A stretch of DNA of 64,000 nucleotides from Notospermus geniculatus (GCA_002633025.1 NMRB01001444.1:41482-105481), one strand, 5' to 3'. Numbered from the stretch's first letter, positions 11,026 through 21,789 are shown. Notes: generated from the letters alone by a model not told the origin. Translations and numbers: made by a program.

Positions 11026-12032
11026 TCATCACGTGACCAATTGGCGCTCCCCATTATATCAGTTTTTCAAGCTTATGGTCTTTTTCCTCTTGTTATCATT
11101 GGAATGTTTGGCAATATCTTATCCATCATCATCTTCACTATAAACAAGAAACGAGATGTGGTCTCAGCCCAATATCTTCGTGTTCTTGCCGTGTCCGATT
11201 CTGGAATGGTTCTCCTCGTTGGACTTCGTAACGCCATCGCAAAGGGAGGGTCTCATGGCACAGGAAGTTTCATCGGCTTCGACCTTCTGAACACTTACAC
11301 TATTCCCTGCAAGGTATTTCGCTACATTGAACTTGTTTGCCAGTTCCTGTCGTCTTATCTTATTGTATTGTTCTCAGCAGAGAGGGCGTTGGCAGTCTGG
11401 ATGCCGCTGCGTACAGTCAATCAGTTCACAATCAGACGCCGTAACATTGTTATCATAACGTCAGTAATCATTGGGGCACTGATGAGGTTACATGCATCTT
11501 GATCTACATGCAATCCTACAAAACAGAAACTTACACCAATTGTTGGTATGCCCTGGAAATGTCAGCAGTCTTGAAAATTATTTTCGTTTTGTATGATTTA
11601 ATTCCAAATCAACTCATTCCCTGTTGTCTAATTTTTGTCCTTAACATTCTCATTGGCATCGGACTCAAACGTTCAGCGAAGCAAATAAAAGTGGAAAGTG
11701 AAGAACAACTTCGGCGACACAATCGTGACATGAGGTGCATTGTTAATCTACTTATTGTTTCGACTGTCTATTTCATATTTACGTCACCGCAATCCGCTCT
11801 CTGGCTATACACAGATATCGCCACCTTCATTTTAGTCCACCATGATCCTGGCATGACAGTGGAATATTTGGGAACATGGTATGAAATTTCTCGGTTTGCT
11901 GACTCAATTAACATGTTCAACTACTGTTTAAATTTCATTATTTACGGGGTTTCTTTGAACTATTATCGAGATACGATTGTGTCAAACTTAAAAGTGGTAT
12001 TTTGCCGGACGAAAAAGAAAGGGCGTATCTGA
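11026..12032 (+). pseudogene. Rhodopsin-type (class A) GPCR, one frameshift
   Basis: A seven-helix receptor of the plasma membrane; the layout resembles peptide-type receptors, but the ligand is unknown. Frame one (to 11502) shows TM1 with IIGMFGNILSIIIF, TM2 with the AVSDS motif, a TM3 cysteine (IPCKVFRYIELVCQF) and ERALAVW in place of E/DRY, then the start of TM4. Near 11475-11490 the frame changes; the second frame runs to a stop at 12032 with TM5 (QLIPCCLIFVLNILIGIGL), TM6 (RHNRDMRCIVNLLIVSTV, TSPQ) and TM7 (MFNYCLNFIIYG, an NPxxY variant). An in-frame TAG at 11023 and no upstream ATG mean the N-terminus is in another exon or lost. The shift could be a real lesion or an assembly error. 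Confidence 0.8.
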
Positions 12033-12560
12033 GACACAAGAATCCTAAAACCATCCTCCCACAGCAGGGCTTTGGTCTCGTTCCTCTTCATACACTCACA
12101 CAAAGACCTGCTGAAATTGGGCCTCCCAGGCAAGCATGAGGCGGTCAGAAAACCATTGCCCAATCAGAATGCAGCATTTTTAGGGTTTGGATACTAAATA
12201 ATTATGACTCATTTATAACAATCAAAAATAATAAGAATCTCTCCTATACATAGGAAGAACCGCTGTTATAAAATTCAGTCAATTTTGGAAAGATGTAAGT
12301 GATTTGTAAAGCACAAAACTTTAAGGTCAAACGGGGTGAAACCACCGACGAAAATCGTAATTCTCCAAGTTATCCTTCTAATACAGGGAGTGCAACTGGA
12401 GTATGGAACAGCCGCACCAGCTTCATTGGATGTTCTATTTCAGCAGGGGTTTGTGTGAGCGGATGAAGAGGAGCGAGGTGAAAACCCTTGCTGTGGGAGG
12501 ATGCCTAAAACGCTCCAGTATTCACCAGAAATAATAATGAGGTATACACAGGATTCTTGA
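12033..12560. other. Downstream region of the receptor
   Basis: A loosely inverted pair around CTCCCACAGCAGGGCTTTGG (12056) and AACCCTTGCTGTGGGAGG (12482) may be an old foldback element. No gene seen. Confidence 0.35.
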
Positions 12561-12816
12561 TTAAAGATAATGTATCACGACTTCATTGTTTACATTCAAT
12601 GTTTGTAAACATGGATGTTTACATTATGTTATTTTGGACTTTTGGGACATGCCGACCCACCAAAATGAATACTTTTGGAATCAACAGAATTTCTAGAGAG
12701 GCATGCCTCCAACAAATTGCTCATAAGACAAAGAAAGCCTGGACATAAACAAACAAAATGTAAATAAACAATGAATTTCGTGGCCCACGAAAATACCCGT
12801 GATACATTATCTTTAA
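12561..12816. repeat. TTAA-flanked hairpin element, intact (256 bp)
   Basis: TTAA at 12561-12564 and 12813-12816; perfectly inverted ends AGATAATGTATCACG. This is the cleanest copy of the family also at 7846-8965 and near 20030. Confidence 0.8.
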
Positions 12817-13045
12817 TGTTTCCCAATATTTTGCATGCAATGTCAACGCTCTGCTTCCGAAACCTGTTTTCCTGACGCCGTCGTAGTGCATCTCATTATG
12901 GTGGCCTTGTTCATAGCTTTATACACACGATCGATGAGTACACCGTTTACACACGCACCGCTAATTCATGGTGGTGAGGTTGCTCATGATCTTGTGTCAA
13001 TGTAATGCTCGACAAGACTGTTGAAATCTATCTATTTGAATGACC

Positions 13046-13286
13046 TAAAGGCCCGTTTACACATGCAACTTTTCATATGCAACTTCATGCAACTTGTTTC
13101 ATAAACCTGATGAGACCAAAAAGTTTCATAAAAGTTGCATGTCTAAACGGGCATGCAACTTGTTGCAACTCGATCACGCAGGATGTTGCATCGATTTTTC
13201 TATGTGTAAACCGTCCAAGGTAGTTTGCAACAAGTTGCAAGTTGCTGCAACTTGCAACTTGGTGCAACCTAGTGTAAACCGCCCTT
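13046..13286. repeat. Foldback element with GCAACTT words
   Basis: The ends TAAAGGCCCGTTTACAC and GTGTAAACCGCCCTTA are inverted. The interior is packed with the word TTGCAACTT/AAGTTGCAA. Probably TA-flanked. It is typical of a group here that pairs GGCCCGTTTACAC-like ends with an element-specific repeated word. Confidence 0.65.
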
Positions 13287-13290
13287 ATGG

Positions 13291-13538
13291 CTAAGGCTGG
13301 CTTTCCATTCACGCGATTTTCGAGCGGCAGACGCTCGAAAGCATTGTTTGTTTCCGCGGCATTGGTCACGGACAATGGAAGCGTCATCGCAACGCTCGAA
13401 AATCGCGTGAATGGATTATTCACGCGATTTTCGTGCCGCGCGATGTCGCATCTTTTGTCCACGACCAACGCGGCGGAAACAAACAATGCTTTCGAGCGTC
13501 TGCCGCTCGAAAATCGCGTGAATGGACAGCCAGCCTTA
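13291..13538. repeat. Hairpin with GCGATTTTCGAGCGGC arms
   Basis: TAAGGCTGGCTTTCC to AACAATGCTTTCGAGCG and back forms arms of about 90 bp around a second internal inverted pair. The same arm sequence recurs at 14101-14309, on the other side of the Harbinger remnant, so the region may be one Harbinger-derived unit. Confidence 0.65.
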
Positions 13539-13653
13539 GAATCCATTCACGCGACTATGATGCCTCGCGATGATACCGCGTGATATTCACACGCGGGAGA
13601 CGACTCCATTTAAGCGAGTTCATAACCTCGGCAAGGTCTTTCTGCTCGCGATC

Positions 13654-14028
13654 ATGGCCGAAGCATCAACAAATGCTCTTGGTTGAGGAGCTGGTAATAA
13701 TATCCGTTGCTTCCTTTTTGCACATAAAAAAGAAAAGACAAAAAGGAAACATCGATACTGGGTACACGAAGTTCTGACCAAGCGAAGACAACAGGGTGCT
13801 TATCACAACCTTGTGGCAGAGACACGGAATGACGATGAAAAATTCGATCGATATTTTCGTGTGTCTGCAAACAAATTCGATGAGATACTGGCGCTCATCA
13901 AAGATGACATCACGAAGCATGCCTCAAATCGAGAAGGGGGAAAACCCCCGATCTGTGACGTAAATATTCGGAATTTCCCTTGGCGACACTGTGCGGCAGG
14001 AATTTTATTCGCTACATGGACCGATTGA
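13654..14028 (+). pseudogene. PIF/Harbinger transposase N-terminal remnant
   Basis: The intact protein would be the nuclear DDE transposase of a Harbinger-type DNA transposon; only the N-terminal region remains. ATG at 13654 opens a short frame (MAEASTNAL), and the frame then changes twice, near 13680 and in the A-run near 13730-13745. The best stretch is RYWVHEVLTKRRQQGAYHN followed by a KFDRYFRVSANKFDEIL segment, the usual pattern ahead of the catalytic domain. The frame ends at 14026-14028 with no DDE region. Similar sequence (LHPMLRKRKRKGEFFKTIP) occurs near 57870-57930. The flanking inverted repeats at 13291-13538 and 14101-14309 share one word set. Confidence 0.7.
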
Positions 14029-14179
14029 AAAAATACCGCGCGGTGACGCACGCGATATCACTCGCCTGACGCTCGAATGGATTCATCAAATGGAAAAATA
14101 GTTAGAGAGATTTTCGGGCGGCATCGCACCGCTCGAAAATCGCGTGAATGGATTCTTAGCCTTCTAGTTGTACCAATTA

Positions 14180-14309
14180 GGCTGGTTTTCCATTCACGAG
14201 ATTTTCGAGCTGCAGATGCTCAAAAGCATTGTTTGTTTCCGCGGCATTGGTCACGGACAAAGGATGCGGCATCGCACTGCCGGAAAATCGCGTGAATGGA
14301 TTCTTAGCC
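14180..14309. repeat. Short hairpin element with TTA duplication (130 bp)
   Basis: TTA at 14177-14179 and 14310-14312 flank GGCTGGTTTTCCATTCACG...GCGTGAATGGATTCTTAGCC. Harbinger elements duplicate TTA/TAA, which agrees with the neighbouring transposase remnant. A related arm without its partner lies at 14101-14162. Confidence 0.6.
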
Positions 14310-14394
14310 TTAGGCATTTAGACTGTTGCTGTATACACATAAAAGAATACGAATTAAAGCATGGTACCTTTACTTAATGAAGGGTTAGTTACGC

Positions 14395-14960
14395 TACACT
14401 CTTAGCAAAAAGGGTTCCAAGAGGGTTCTTTGGTCTTTCAAAGAACCCTTTCTTCTATAGGGTTCTATCTAGAACCCTAAAGAACCCCAGGGTGCTGAAA
14501 TCCACATCAAGAAATCTGTGAATTTGTGAGAATACAACCGATACACCGTGCTACCGCTGATGTAATATCTTTATTCATGAGGTCTAATAAAATAAATACA
14601 CTTTTGCATCGAGCGTCGTAGAGAAATCTGCAATTAAATTTTCAGGGTACTACAAAGAACCCCTCTGTAAGGGTTCTCCCAGTGTGGCAGGCAAAGAACC
14701 CCTTAGGGTTCTTTGTCTGCCACACTGGGAGAACCCTGACGCCATTATTTTGATAGTCGATTTCTTTTTTGTGTTCAATGCATAAATCATTTTGTTTGTT
14801 TCAAACATCACAGATATGTTTGGCAAATTTACTGAGCAGCTAAGGGTAAATCAGGTGCACTCCCTAATTTCTCGGCATGGTTTTAACAGCTTAAAGTTCC
14901 AGAGGGTTCCAGATAGAACCTTTTAGTACCAAAAGGTTCTTTGCCGTCCTTCTGCGCCCC
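14395..14960. repeat. Truncated copy of the GGTTCTTT element
   Basis: It starts TACACTCTTAGCAAAAAGGG and matches 25191-25370 and 25654-26000, including an internal AGGGTTCT hairpin around 14661-14738. The right terminal repeat is missing. It keeps the uninterrupted site (TATCTTTATTCATGAGG near 14568) that another element occupies in the 25 kb copy. Confidence 0.75.
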
Positions 14961-15036
14961 GCCTTACTATCTAAGTCACCTCCCCACTAGACGTATCTTT
15001 ATGCCTTAAGTCTGTGTCGTAAGGTACGCTGGTGCA

Positions 15037-15203
15037 ACAGTTTCAGTGCAATTTATTTCTGTTGCACCAAAATTGTCTTACACCACACGCAAGTCCAAAT
15101 GCGTAGGACAGGAAAGTTGGGACATGTCCTAAGACATCGATGGTGCAACCCATTTTTGTTCTTAACGTTAAGACAGCACGTAAGACCTTTGGTGCAACCC
15201 GGC
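15037..15203. repeat. Element with GGTGCAAC words interrupting the gypsy RNase H
   Basis: GGTGCAAC/GTTGCACC words recur, and the sequence ends GGTGCAACCCGGCCC exactly where the RNase H reading frame stops making sense. Probably a foldback insertion; its left boundary is uncertain. Confidence 0.4.
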
Positions 15204-15204
15204 C

Positions 15205-15596
15205 CAGATTTTGATGCATCGCACTGAATCACAACTGGTTTCTCAACATCAAAATAGCTCAGTACAGGTCTTCGGCTCAACACAACTCTAATCGTCTCAA
15301 GTGCCTTGTCATGTTCTGTACCCCAAAACCACTCAATATCTTTTTTGAGAAGCTGCCTCAAGGGCGCTGTGATCTCTGACAAATTTGGAATGAATTTTCC
15401 AAGGAAGTTTACCATGCCAAGTAAGCATAACAACTCTTTCTTGTCACTGGGCCTAGTAATTGCACGAATCTTTCACCTGGTCTCAACCCTTGTTCTGAAA
15501 CAATATTTCCCAGGTACTTTACTTCATTTACTCTCAGTTGAATTTTGTCTTTGTTGAGCTTCACATTTGCTTCACGTGCTCTTTCCAATACCTTTT
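15205..15596 (-). pseudogene. Ty3/gypsy reverse transcriptase end and RNase H start
   Basis: Part of a decayed minus-strand retrotransposon polyprotein that would copy element RNA into DNA in the cytoplasm. Reading from 15596 downward, the thumb region shows VKLNKDKIQLRV and EVKYLGNIVSEQG, then after a frame change LCLLGMVNFLGKFIPNLSE, LRQLLKKDIEWFW and the RNase H entry VVIQCDASKSGPG with its first catalytic aspartate. Past 15205 the match stops at another insertion. The piece connects to 16668-16957; the block between them is the inserted repeat at 15597-16667. It is clearly dead: at least one frameshift and several insertions. Confidence 0.85.
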
Positions 15597-16667
15597 TAGC
15601 TCACCTCTGTGAGGTGAGCTTTCTTACAGTGCATCGTCCGTCGTCCGTCGTCGTCCGGCGTCTGTCGTCGTCCGTCGTCGTTAACCGGGGTGGCACGTTT
15701 CTAAACCGCTTGGGCTAGAAACTTGAAATGTGGTGTACAGGTAGCCTATGGTAAAAACTATCTCTGGACCGAAACTTAGCGCTGCCAGTTTTACATTCTG
15801 GCCTGTAGGGGGCGCTTTGTGAAAACCTTCTTTTGGCCATATCTCCTGAACGCTGCTAGCTAGAACCACGAAACTTTTATGGTGGGTTCCTCTGATGAGG
15901 TTTCATCACATAAATCCCGGGTTTTTGATTTGACCTACTTTTCAAGGTCACAGAGGTCAAAGTTAAAAATTCACTGTTTGGTGGCACATTTCGTGGCTAT
16001 TTGACAGAGAGTGTTTTGGTTTGGTGTGAAGATATATCTAATCACCCTCTACAAGTGCACCAAATTTCAACCCAATCGGACTTTAAATATGGCCACCAGG
16101 AAGCCATCTTGAAAAAAGGACTTTGACCCATATCTCACAAGTAGGAGTAAGGTGGATGCTATAGCCTTGCCACAACACGTCAGAACACGTATCTAAGTAC
16201 CTTCTACACGTATGGCAAATTTTGGTTAGAATGGACGTCAAATATGGCCGCCAGTCAGCCATCTTGAAAAATTTGCTTCGGCCCATATCTAATCATTAGT
16301 AAAGGTTAAGATAGTTTTATGTTGCCTGAATATCTGTGTAAGTATCCTCTACATTTATGCTAAGATTTCACTTCCAACAAACTTCAAATATGGCCGCCAG
16401 GTGGCCATCTTGAAAAATTGAATTTTTGACATCTGCAGCCAACACAGGAAGGCAGTTTGCTCGCAGATACCACTAACTCCTTCTGACACAGACAGTCATC
16501 GACTGAGTTTTGTCATTGATTAATTATTGATGATTAGATAAAATACTTCAGTGTGTTCAGCTTTATCTTATCTGTACTAGTCTGATTCTTCATCATTCAC
16601 CATGAGTGTCCCAGTTTTACTTTACCACAGACTTATCACAGAGGTGAGCACAATGGCCCTGGCCATT
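15597..16667 (+). mobile_element. GCTCACC/GGTGAGC-ended element inserted in gypsy
   Basis: It begins AGCTCACC and ends GGTGAGCACAATGGCCCTGG followed by CCATTTCAT. The 5' part has a GTCGTCCG microsatellite; the middle has repeated ATATGGCCGCCAGG units. The gypsy frame resumes on either side, so the boundaries are well set, and the insertion lies between T residues. Short asymmetric inverted ends, a hairpin near the 3' end and internal minisatellites resemble Helentron-associated elements (inference). Other copies: 40505, 42005, 42930 and 59635. Confidence 0.65.
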
Positions 16668-16957
16668 TCATTCAACACCTCATCATGCTCAGCATTGTTT
16701 CTAGCTGCTATGATAATATCATCATGGATCACATGGACACCTAAGATATCTCCGAAAATTTTCTCATGGCGTTTTTGGAAATACTCACTTGCGCAACAAA
16801 TACCAAATGGCATTCTACAGAACCAGTATCTACCAAAAGGCGTGTTGAATGTACACAACCTGGAACTTTCTTCATCTAACCAGTAACCATCTTTCATATC
16901 TACAATTGAAAACACTTTCATGCCTTTCAACTTGTGGGCAATATCATCCGCAGTTGT
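16668..16957 (-). pseudogene. Ty3/gypsy reverse transcriptase core
   Basis: The core of the minus-strand gypsy element. From 16957 downward: LDATTADDIAHKLKG, VFSIVDMKDGYW (motif A with its aspartate), PFGRYWFCRMPFGI (motif B region), then HVIHDDIIIAA. The last is the catalytic motif C, normally YxDD; here the first position is histidine-isoleucine-histidine followed by DD. HDEVLNEM is the last gypsy sequence before the inserted repeat that ends at 16667. Upstream it is separated from the RT N-terminus by a 393-bp insertion. Confidence 0.85.
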
Positions 16958-17350
16958 AGCGTCCAATGGAAATACCTAGTATGTCACATTTTGTTGTTTT
17001 CGAGAAAAATGGGTTTAAAAAATGTGGAATGACAACTTGGAAGAGTTTTGTTGTGGAAAACACTCCTAATTAAAAATATGTCATACAACAGGATTAAATG
17101 CAATTTGCTATGCTTTATCTCTGATTTCATGCTGAATTTGCAAAGGTAAAAACGTAGTAAGTCACAATTCTGATGACTTAGAGGTAAAAACCGAGTAAGT
17201 GCACCACTGTCTTCCCGAGGCTTTGGCGAACATTTTGCAAACAAAAACTGTTTATTATGATGAAACAATACCTAGTAAGTACGAATTTGGTCTTAACTCA
17301 TTTTTTCCAAAAATGTGACTTACTAGGTACATGTATTTCCAATGGACGCT
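16958..17350. repeat. Inverted-repeat insertion within gypsy RT (393 bp)
   Basis: AGCGTCCAATGGAAATAC (16958-16975) is perfectly inverted at 17333-17350. Inside, ACCTAGTA[A/T]GT words recur four times. It splits the RT between YQL and LDATTAD. Because LDA of RT is encoded within the terminal repeat, the exact ends are ambiguous by about 8 bp. Confidence 0.65.
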
Positions 17351-17513
17351 AGAGTTGGTATCTATGGTGAGTTCGTTTCACTACCTTGTTGAGCTCCTTT
17401 GGATCTAAACAGAACCGCAATGTGCCATTGCGTTTTTCGACTACAACAAGACTATTTACCCAATCTGTTGGATTGGCCACTACACCATAGTCTCTAGTCT
17501 GTCAAGCGTCTCT
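17351..17513 (-). pseudogene. Ty3/gypsy reverse transcriptase N-terminal part
   Basis: Minus-strand reading gives WVNSLVVVEKRNGTLRFCLD, then PKELNKVVKRTHHRYQL, the conserved start of gypsy reverse transcriptase. It is bounded by insertions on both sides (16958-17350 and 17519-17813). One frame change is needed at the upstream side. Confidence 0.8.
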
Positions 17514-17518
17514 TTCAG

Positions 17519-17813
17519 CAGGGCCGTAGCTACATGTAGCTTTTTTTCGCTGGGGGGCATTTTAAGCAGATGACCTCAACAGACGTGGGCTTCGCCTTCC
17601 GGCACCGAAGGAGCCAGTTTTGCGGGGGTCTGGGGGACCTCCCCCATAGAAATTTTGAAAATTAGAAGCTCTGAAGCTCTGAGATGCGATTTTAAGTCAA
17701 TTTCCTGCACTCTGAGACATGGACAATCACGATCTTTTTGATTTTCCTGAAAAAAATATTTTTTGCACAATTTGCATGCCCCCCCCCCCGTCCCTATGCT
17801 AGCTACGGGCCTG
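17519..17813. mobile_element. CAGGGCCGTAGC hairpin element, 5-bp duplication (295 bp)
   Basis: TTCAG is duplicated at 17514-17518 and 17814-17818. The ends are CAGGGCCGTAGC and GCTACGGGCCTG, with C/G homopolymer-like tracts inside. The interior resembles that of 25373-25653 in the opposite orientation. It sits in the gypsy polyprotein before the RT. Confidence 0.75.
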
Positions 17814-17818
17814 TTCAG

Positions 17819-18100
17819 TGGTTTGTGCAGGCTCAATGGCACTTTCCGTGGCGCATGAACAACCGGTGTCGCATCTGGATTGACTTCAATGTGATACTGT
17901 CCCTCAAATTTTCCAAGTCCGTGGAAAAGGTCAGCGTATTCCTTGGTCATCTGCTCTTTGGTGAGAAACCCTACCGGCTGTGTTTCGACGTCATCCACTC
18001 TGCGAATCAGATTTAGCTTCTCACATGCTGATAGACCAAGAATTGCAGGTGTAACTAGAACTGAGAATTCACTGAAAGTGAATTCACTGAAAGTGAATTC
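17819..18100 (-). pseudogene. Ty3/gypsy linker between protease and RT
   Basis: Minus strand: VLVTPAILGLSACEKLNLIR, then EYADLFHGLGKFEGQYHIEV and NPDATPVVHAPRKVPLSLHK. These are the standard sequences preceding gypsy reverse transcriptase. A 15-bp unit encoding EFTFS is duplicated near 18060-18095. The upstream side is broken by another insertion. Confidence 0.85.
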
Positions 18101-18512
18101 ATGACCACACCACAAATGTTTTGTCCAGAAGCTGGTTTGTTATGTTGACGTAAGATGGCGGTGTTCGAATGCTGTATAATAGTAGGACGAACTGCCGAAC
18201 GATCGATCAGGATGTAGGCCTACCCCCACACACAGGCACGACGTCGCATGCATAGATCATGTAGATCTCGTGTACCACGCACAGTTCTATTTATTTAGCT
18301 GAAAAAGTTCATTATCTCAGCCAAAATTGAACGAAAGTGCACAGGAATCTTTTCATCGCGAGAGAACAATTAGATCTTTAGACTGAACAAGACAGATTTG
18401 ACGTGCATGCCCTAGTTTGACCGAAAACGTGGAGGAAAGGAAAGTGGTAGAGAAAAATTTTGCGTCCTGCGAAAACAATACTGACCACACCACTGAGTGG
18501 TGGTGTGGTCAT
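18101..18512. repeat. Probable insertion with ATGACCACACCAC ends
   Basis: ATGACCACACCAC (18101-18113) is inverted at 18500-18512, next to a GACCACACCACTGAGTGGTG hairpin. It lies between the gypsy protease and linker. No target duplication seen. Confidence 0.4.
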
Positions 18513-18879
18513 AATGAGGAACCGGAGGAACTAGTCCGTGACGTGGCGCTGACGAACAACTCAGTTAAAATTATGACGTCGAAAGTCAAGCCAACGTTAT
18601 TTGCCATTTAATTCTGAAACTACACCCTACTTCTAGCCCTAAAATATACCTGAAGTAGTCCATTGAACTTCGAATTTTACACGTTCATCATCAAGTATAG
18701 GACTGACTCAATGTATCTGAATGTTTTCAAATGAAAATTCAAGCGGGAACATGTTGAATTTCATCGATAAAATTGACTATTTTAGCGTAAATAACAGACC
18801 GAAGAGCAACGTATCGCACATAACGTCACGGACGATGCGCGACGTCAGTGACGTTTTCAGCGTCGCAACGCATGCGCTT

Positions 18880-19200
18880 TTGTGTTAAAACTGAGTTGTT
18901 CCCCAGCGCCTCCTTTGGGCACGCCGGTTCCCCATTCCATCAACGACGAAGAACTCGAGAAATTCAGTTTTGTGATTTGAGCCGCATGGCAGCATGATCT
19001 TGCCAAGAGGGTATTTCTTGGCACCTCCGTACGCATTATAAGAACGACAGATGTCTTCACCAAAGTACCAGGTTTCGTAAGACGTTTGTATTCTCTGAGA
19101 GAAATCACGTTGGCCTCAGCCCCGGAATCGACTTTGAAACTTACATTACGTTGACCATTGATTCAGACGTAGATTTCCGTACCAAGACGTAGCAGGAGAT
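18880..19200 (-). pseudogene. Ty3/gypsy aspartic protease remnant
   Basis: Minus strand from about 19190: NVSFKVDSGAEANVISLREY, the retropepsin active-site region (DSG), followed by KRLTKPGTLVKTSVVL. An in-frame TGA lies just upstream (about 19167), and the later part drifts out of the family pattern. It is the first recognisable piece of the element whose remaining parts lie at 18100, 17513, 16957 and 15596. Confidence 0.75.
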
Positions 19201-19811
19201 CTCGCAGACTTTGACTTCTTTTATTCCAGTCGCCTAGCCTGAAAATTCGGCCCCATCGGGACACGGCGGACAAAAGCACCATTTTTTGTATGTTCGTTCC
19301 TTAGATGACAATCTTCAAATTTGGAGGGGGCGCCACTCTGGCACCCTTGAGCGTTTTAAGAAAATCCCGTTTCCGCTCCATGGCAACCGAAGCCAAATTT
19401 CGTGTATTTTGAAAAATGACGATATCTTAGCCTTTACAAATGATAGTTATTTTGCTTAAGTGGCTAAATGTCAATGAAACCACATTGAGCGTGACGAGTA
19501 ACTAATGCGGGAATGAGACACACCATGTTCAAAATTAGGCGCGATTCTCAGATGTGACGCATAGATCCGTCTGAGTGTTTGCATTAGTGGCGAGGCTAGA
19601 GATTTTGAGATTGATTTGATATTTTTAGATGGTATCGAACAATTCGCGCCCCCTGGTGGCCGCTATCTTGAATTTCAACATGGCCACCCCTCGTTATGTG
19701 TTCAGGGATCCACCTGAGTCACGCTCGGGTGGATGGCCTTTGAGATTTTTTGCAGGTCGCCGAAAAATGTACTCCGGACTTTACTTTGAAATTCAGGAGC
19801 CACTAACACTG
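19201..19811. other. Unannotated stretch
   Basis: No gag-like zinc knuckle or LTR was recognised upstream of the gypsy protease; nothing else identified. Confidence 0.35.
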
Positions 19812-19920
19812 ACTATTATTGGACCCAAGAAGTGAGCTTTGTACAGGAAAATGGGACCCGATGTACAGCTAACTTTTGAATGGTTGGATTTACACCCCAT
19901 AAATGTATTACCAACAGATT
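19812..19920. repeat. Dispersed repeat, partner at 49378-49485
   Basis: The stretch GGACCCAAGAAGTGAGCTTT, GGGACCCGATGTACAGC, CACCCCATAAATGTATT recurs almost unchanged at 49378-49485 in the same orientation. Class unknown. Downstream (20025-20100) is a fragment of the 12561-12816 family. Confidence 0.7.
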
Positions 19921-20255
19921 TAAAGGTATGCAAGTGAGGGTGCAGATGACGCTCAACCCGGCTTTATTGGCGAGGCCTCCCAGTGCCTCCGTTCCATTCT
20001 GGAGAAACTACCCGGTGCAAATAATGTCTCACGGGTATTTTCGCGGGCCACAAAAATCATTGTTTATTCACATTTTGTTTGTTTGTGTCAAGTCTTCTGT
20101 TTCATGACCTCTCAGCAGGAGCAAATCCTTATAATTTGCGCACATCGGTTTTGAGATTTGGACAGCTCGATCGGGATGTTACAGCCCGAATGGGCTGCTG
20201 AAACACATCCCCATCGGGCTGTGCGCTGAATTGAGCGAGAAATGCGGACTGCATA

Positions 20256-20621
20256 TTAAAGGGAGACATCCGAAAGATATTGCCCGGCAGGCACTATTTG
20301 TTTTTGTGTTAGTGAGCGTAGTGTCACCGTTGTGCGTTATGGCACAGGCCCCTGGAGAGCTATCACTGAACACGTATCTAACCAAACGTAACACGTATCG
20401 AAAAACACACCCCGAGCTCACGAATTCGTGAGCTCGGGGTGTGTTTTTTTCCAAGTAGCGTTTTTTTGGGGTTAGATACGTGTTCTAAACTCACTGATAG
20501 CTCTCCAGGGGCCTGTGCCATAACGCACAGCGCCGTCTGTTAATCAACGGTGACACTACGCTAATCAAAACAAAAACAAAGAGTGCCCGCCGGGCAATAT
20601 CTTTCGGATGTCTCCCTTTAA
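20256..20621. repeat. TTAA-flanked palindromic element (366 bp)
   Basis: TTAA at 20256-20259 and 20618-20621; ends AGGGAGACATCCG / CGGATGTCTCCCT. The arms are about 180 bp, and the centre (20406-20443) is a perfect palindrome around GAATTC flanked by GAGCTC. No coding sequence. Confidence 0.8.
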
Positions 20622-21544
20622 CAAGCACTTCCAACAGCGCCATCTCTAAGAATCTAAAAACAGCTTCATGCAGGCTACCAACTGTCGTCATGTATATTTG
20701 ATGAATATGACGTCTATAGCAAGCCGAGTGTGTAATGTCCTAGTTGCGCGTATTTTACAACTTTAGAAAATTAGGGGAAATAATGTTGATGAAGATGCTT
20801 TTTTCATTGAAAAATTCCAGTTGGTTAAAAAAGTTATAACATATTTCACCGATTTGGTCAGAGGAGGGTGTTCGGCCTAATTTGATGACGTCATTGCAGG
20901 AATTTGCATAATGAGCATGTGTTTTAGTGCTGTTACGAACTTGCGCAACTATTCATGTGAAAGAATGAAGTCAGAAATTTGTCTATTAGTAAATAATGAA
21001 AATGAACTTTATCTCCATATTGGATGGCTCAGATTTCATTTAATTTATCCCTGCAATGACATCACGCATAAATTAACATTTTCGAGCCTGGCTAGTTCCT
21101 TACTGTACGGAAAATAGCACTCGGAAACTCGAATTTGATAAAACAAAAAGCAAAATGTGTCTATTTACGTATTTATACACTTCAGTAATAATCTGTGTAG
21201 TCAATGTTTGGATGCAACTAGGACTGCAATTACATGTATTTGGTAAACCTGAGTTTTCGCAAAACTCGAGTACGATTTCCTGCGCACAAATGCCACCTGT
21301 TCCACCAGATGAGCGCACACATTTTCACTTTTGCGACCTGACCATGATTTCATCGTGGACGAGTCGGCATCAAACTTTGGACGAATCTACAGGTGCGACC
21401 TGACATCAGCATTACACCACCAAGTAATGGACAACTGTTTTCAATTTGACAGCATCACTGGTTGCATTGTGCCTGTTTAAGCGCTTCTGGATTTCGGATT
21501 GCACGCATCATTCCGGGTATGCAGGTTTGACATCAGTTCGTTTG
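20622..21544. other. Unannotated stretch
   Basis: No gene or repeat recognised; it lies 3' (on the minus strand) of the PAN-like exon. Confidence 0.3.
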
Positions 21545-21767
21545 AAGTACACCAATCTTCTGTAAGTCTTCGTTCCAAGCTGACTTCCATCATTGTATTT
21601 TCTCAGTTGACACCAGTTAGAATTCACCATGATGAACGCCTCGCAGGATTCACTTTCCTTGCACATAATCGCACAAAATACACCTGTTGCCTGCGCCCTA
21701 CTTGTGGGGTTGTCGACCAATGCTCCAAGCTTACCGTCTGTCTGTTCCTCAAAGTTGGCGTATGAAG
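21545..21767 (-). CDS. PAN/apple-like domain exon (partial gene)
   Basis: PAN/apple domains are small disulfide-bonded extracellular modules that bind proteins or carbohydrates. On the minus strand the exon starts after TATTTTCAG (acceptor AG at 21769-21768), phase 1, as is common for extracellular modules. The sequence has FCAIMCKESESCEAFIM and NWCQLRKYNDGS, the spaced cysteines (CxxxC, about six residues to C, then CQL) typical of PAN, ending TYRRLVYFKR. The donor is not clear; the best guess is near 21545. No partner exons were recognised; a second PAN-like exon lies at 37358 on the other strand. Family assignment rests on cysteine spacing only. Confidence 0.55.
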
Positions 21768-21789
21768 CTGAAAATAGCATTCGTCAGTG

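Noticed and set aside
13046-13286. TTAA-type target for this foldback
   Set aside because: The right end reads CCCTTATGG, so only TA, not TTAA, is shared by both sides.
13085-13583. Mirror-image open frames on both strands
   Set aside because: They are read through a palindrome and encode the same peptide on both strands; an artefact of the hairpin.
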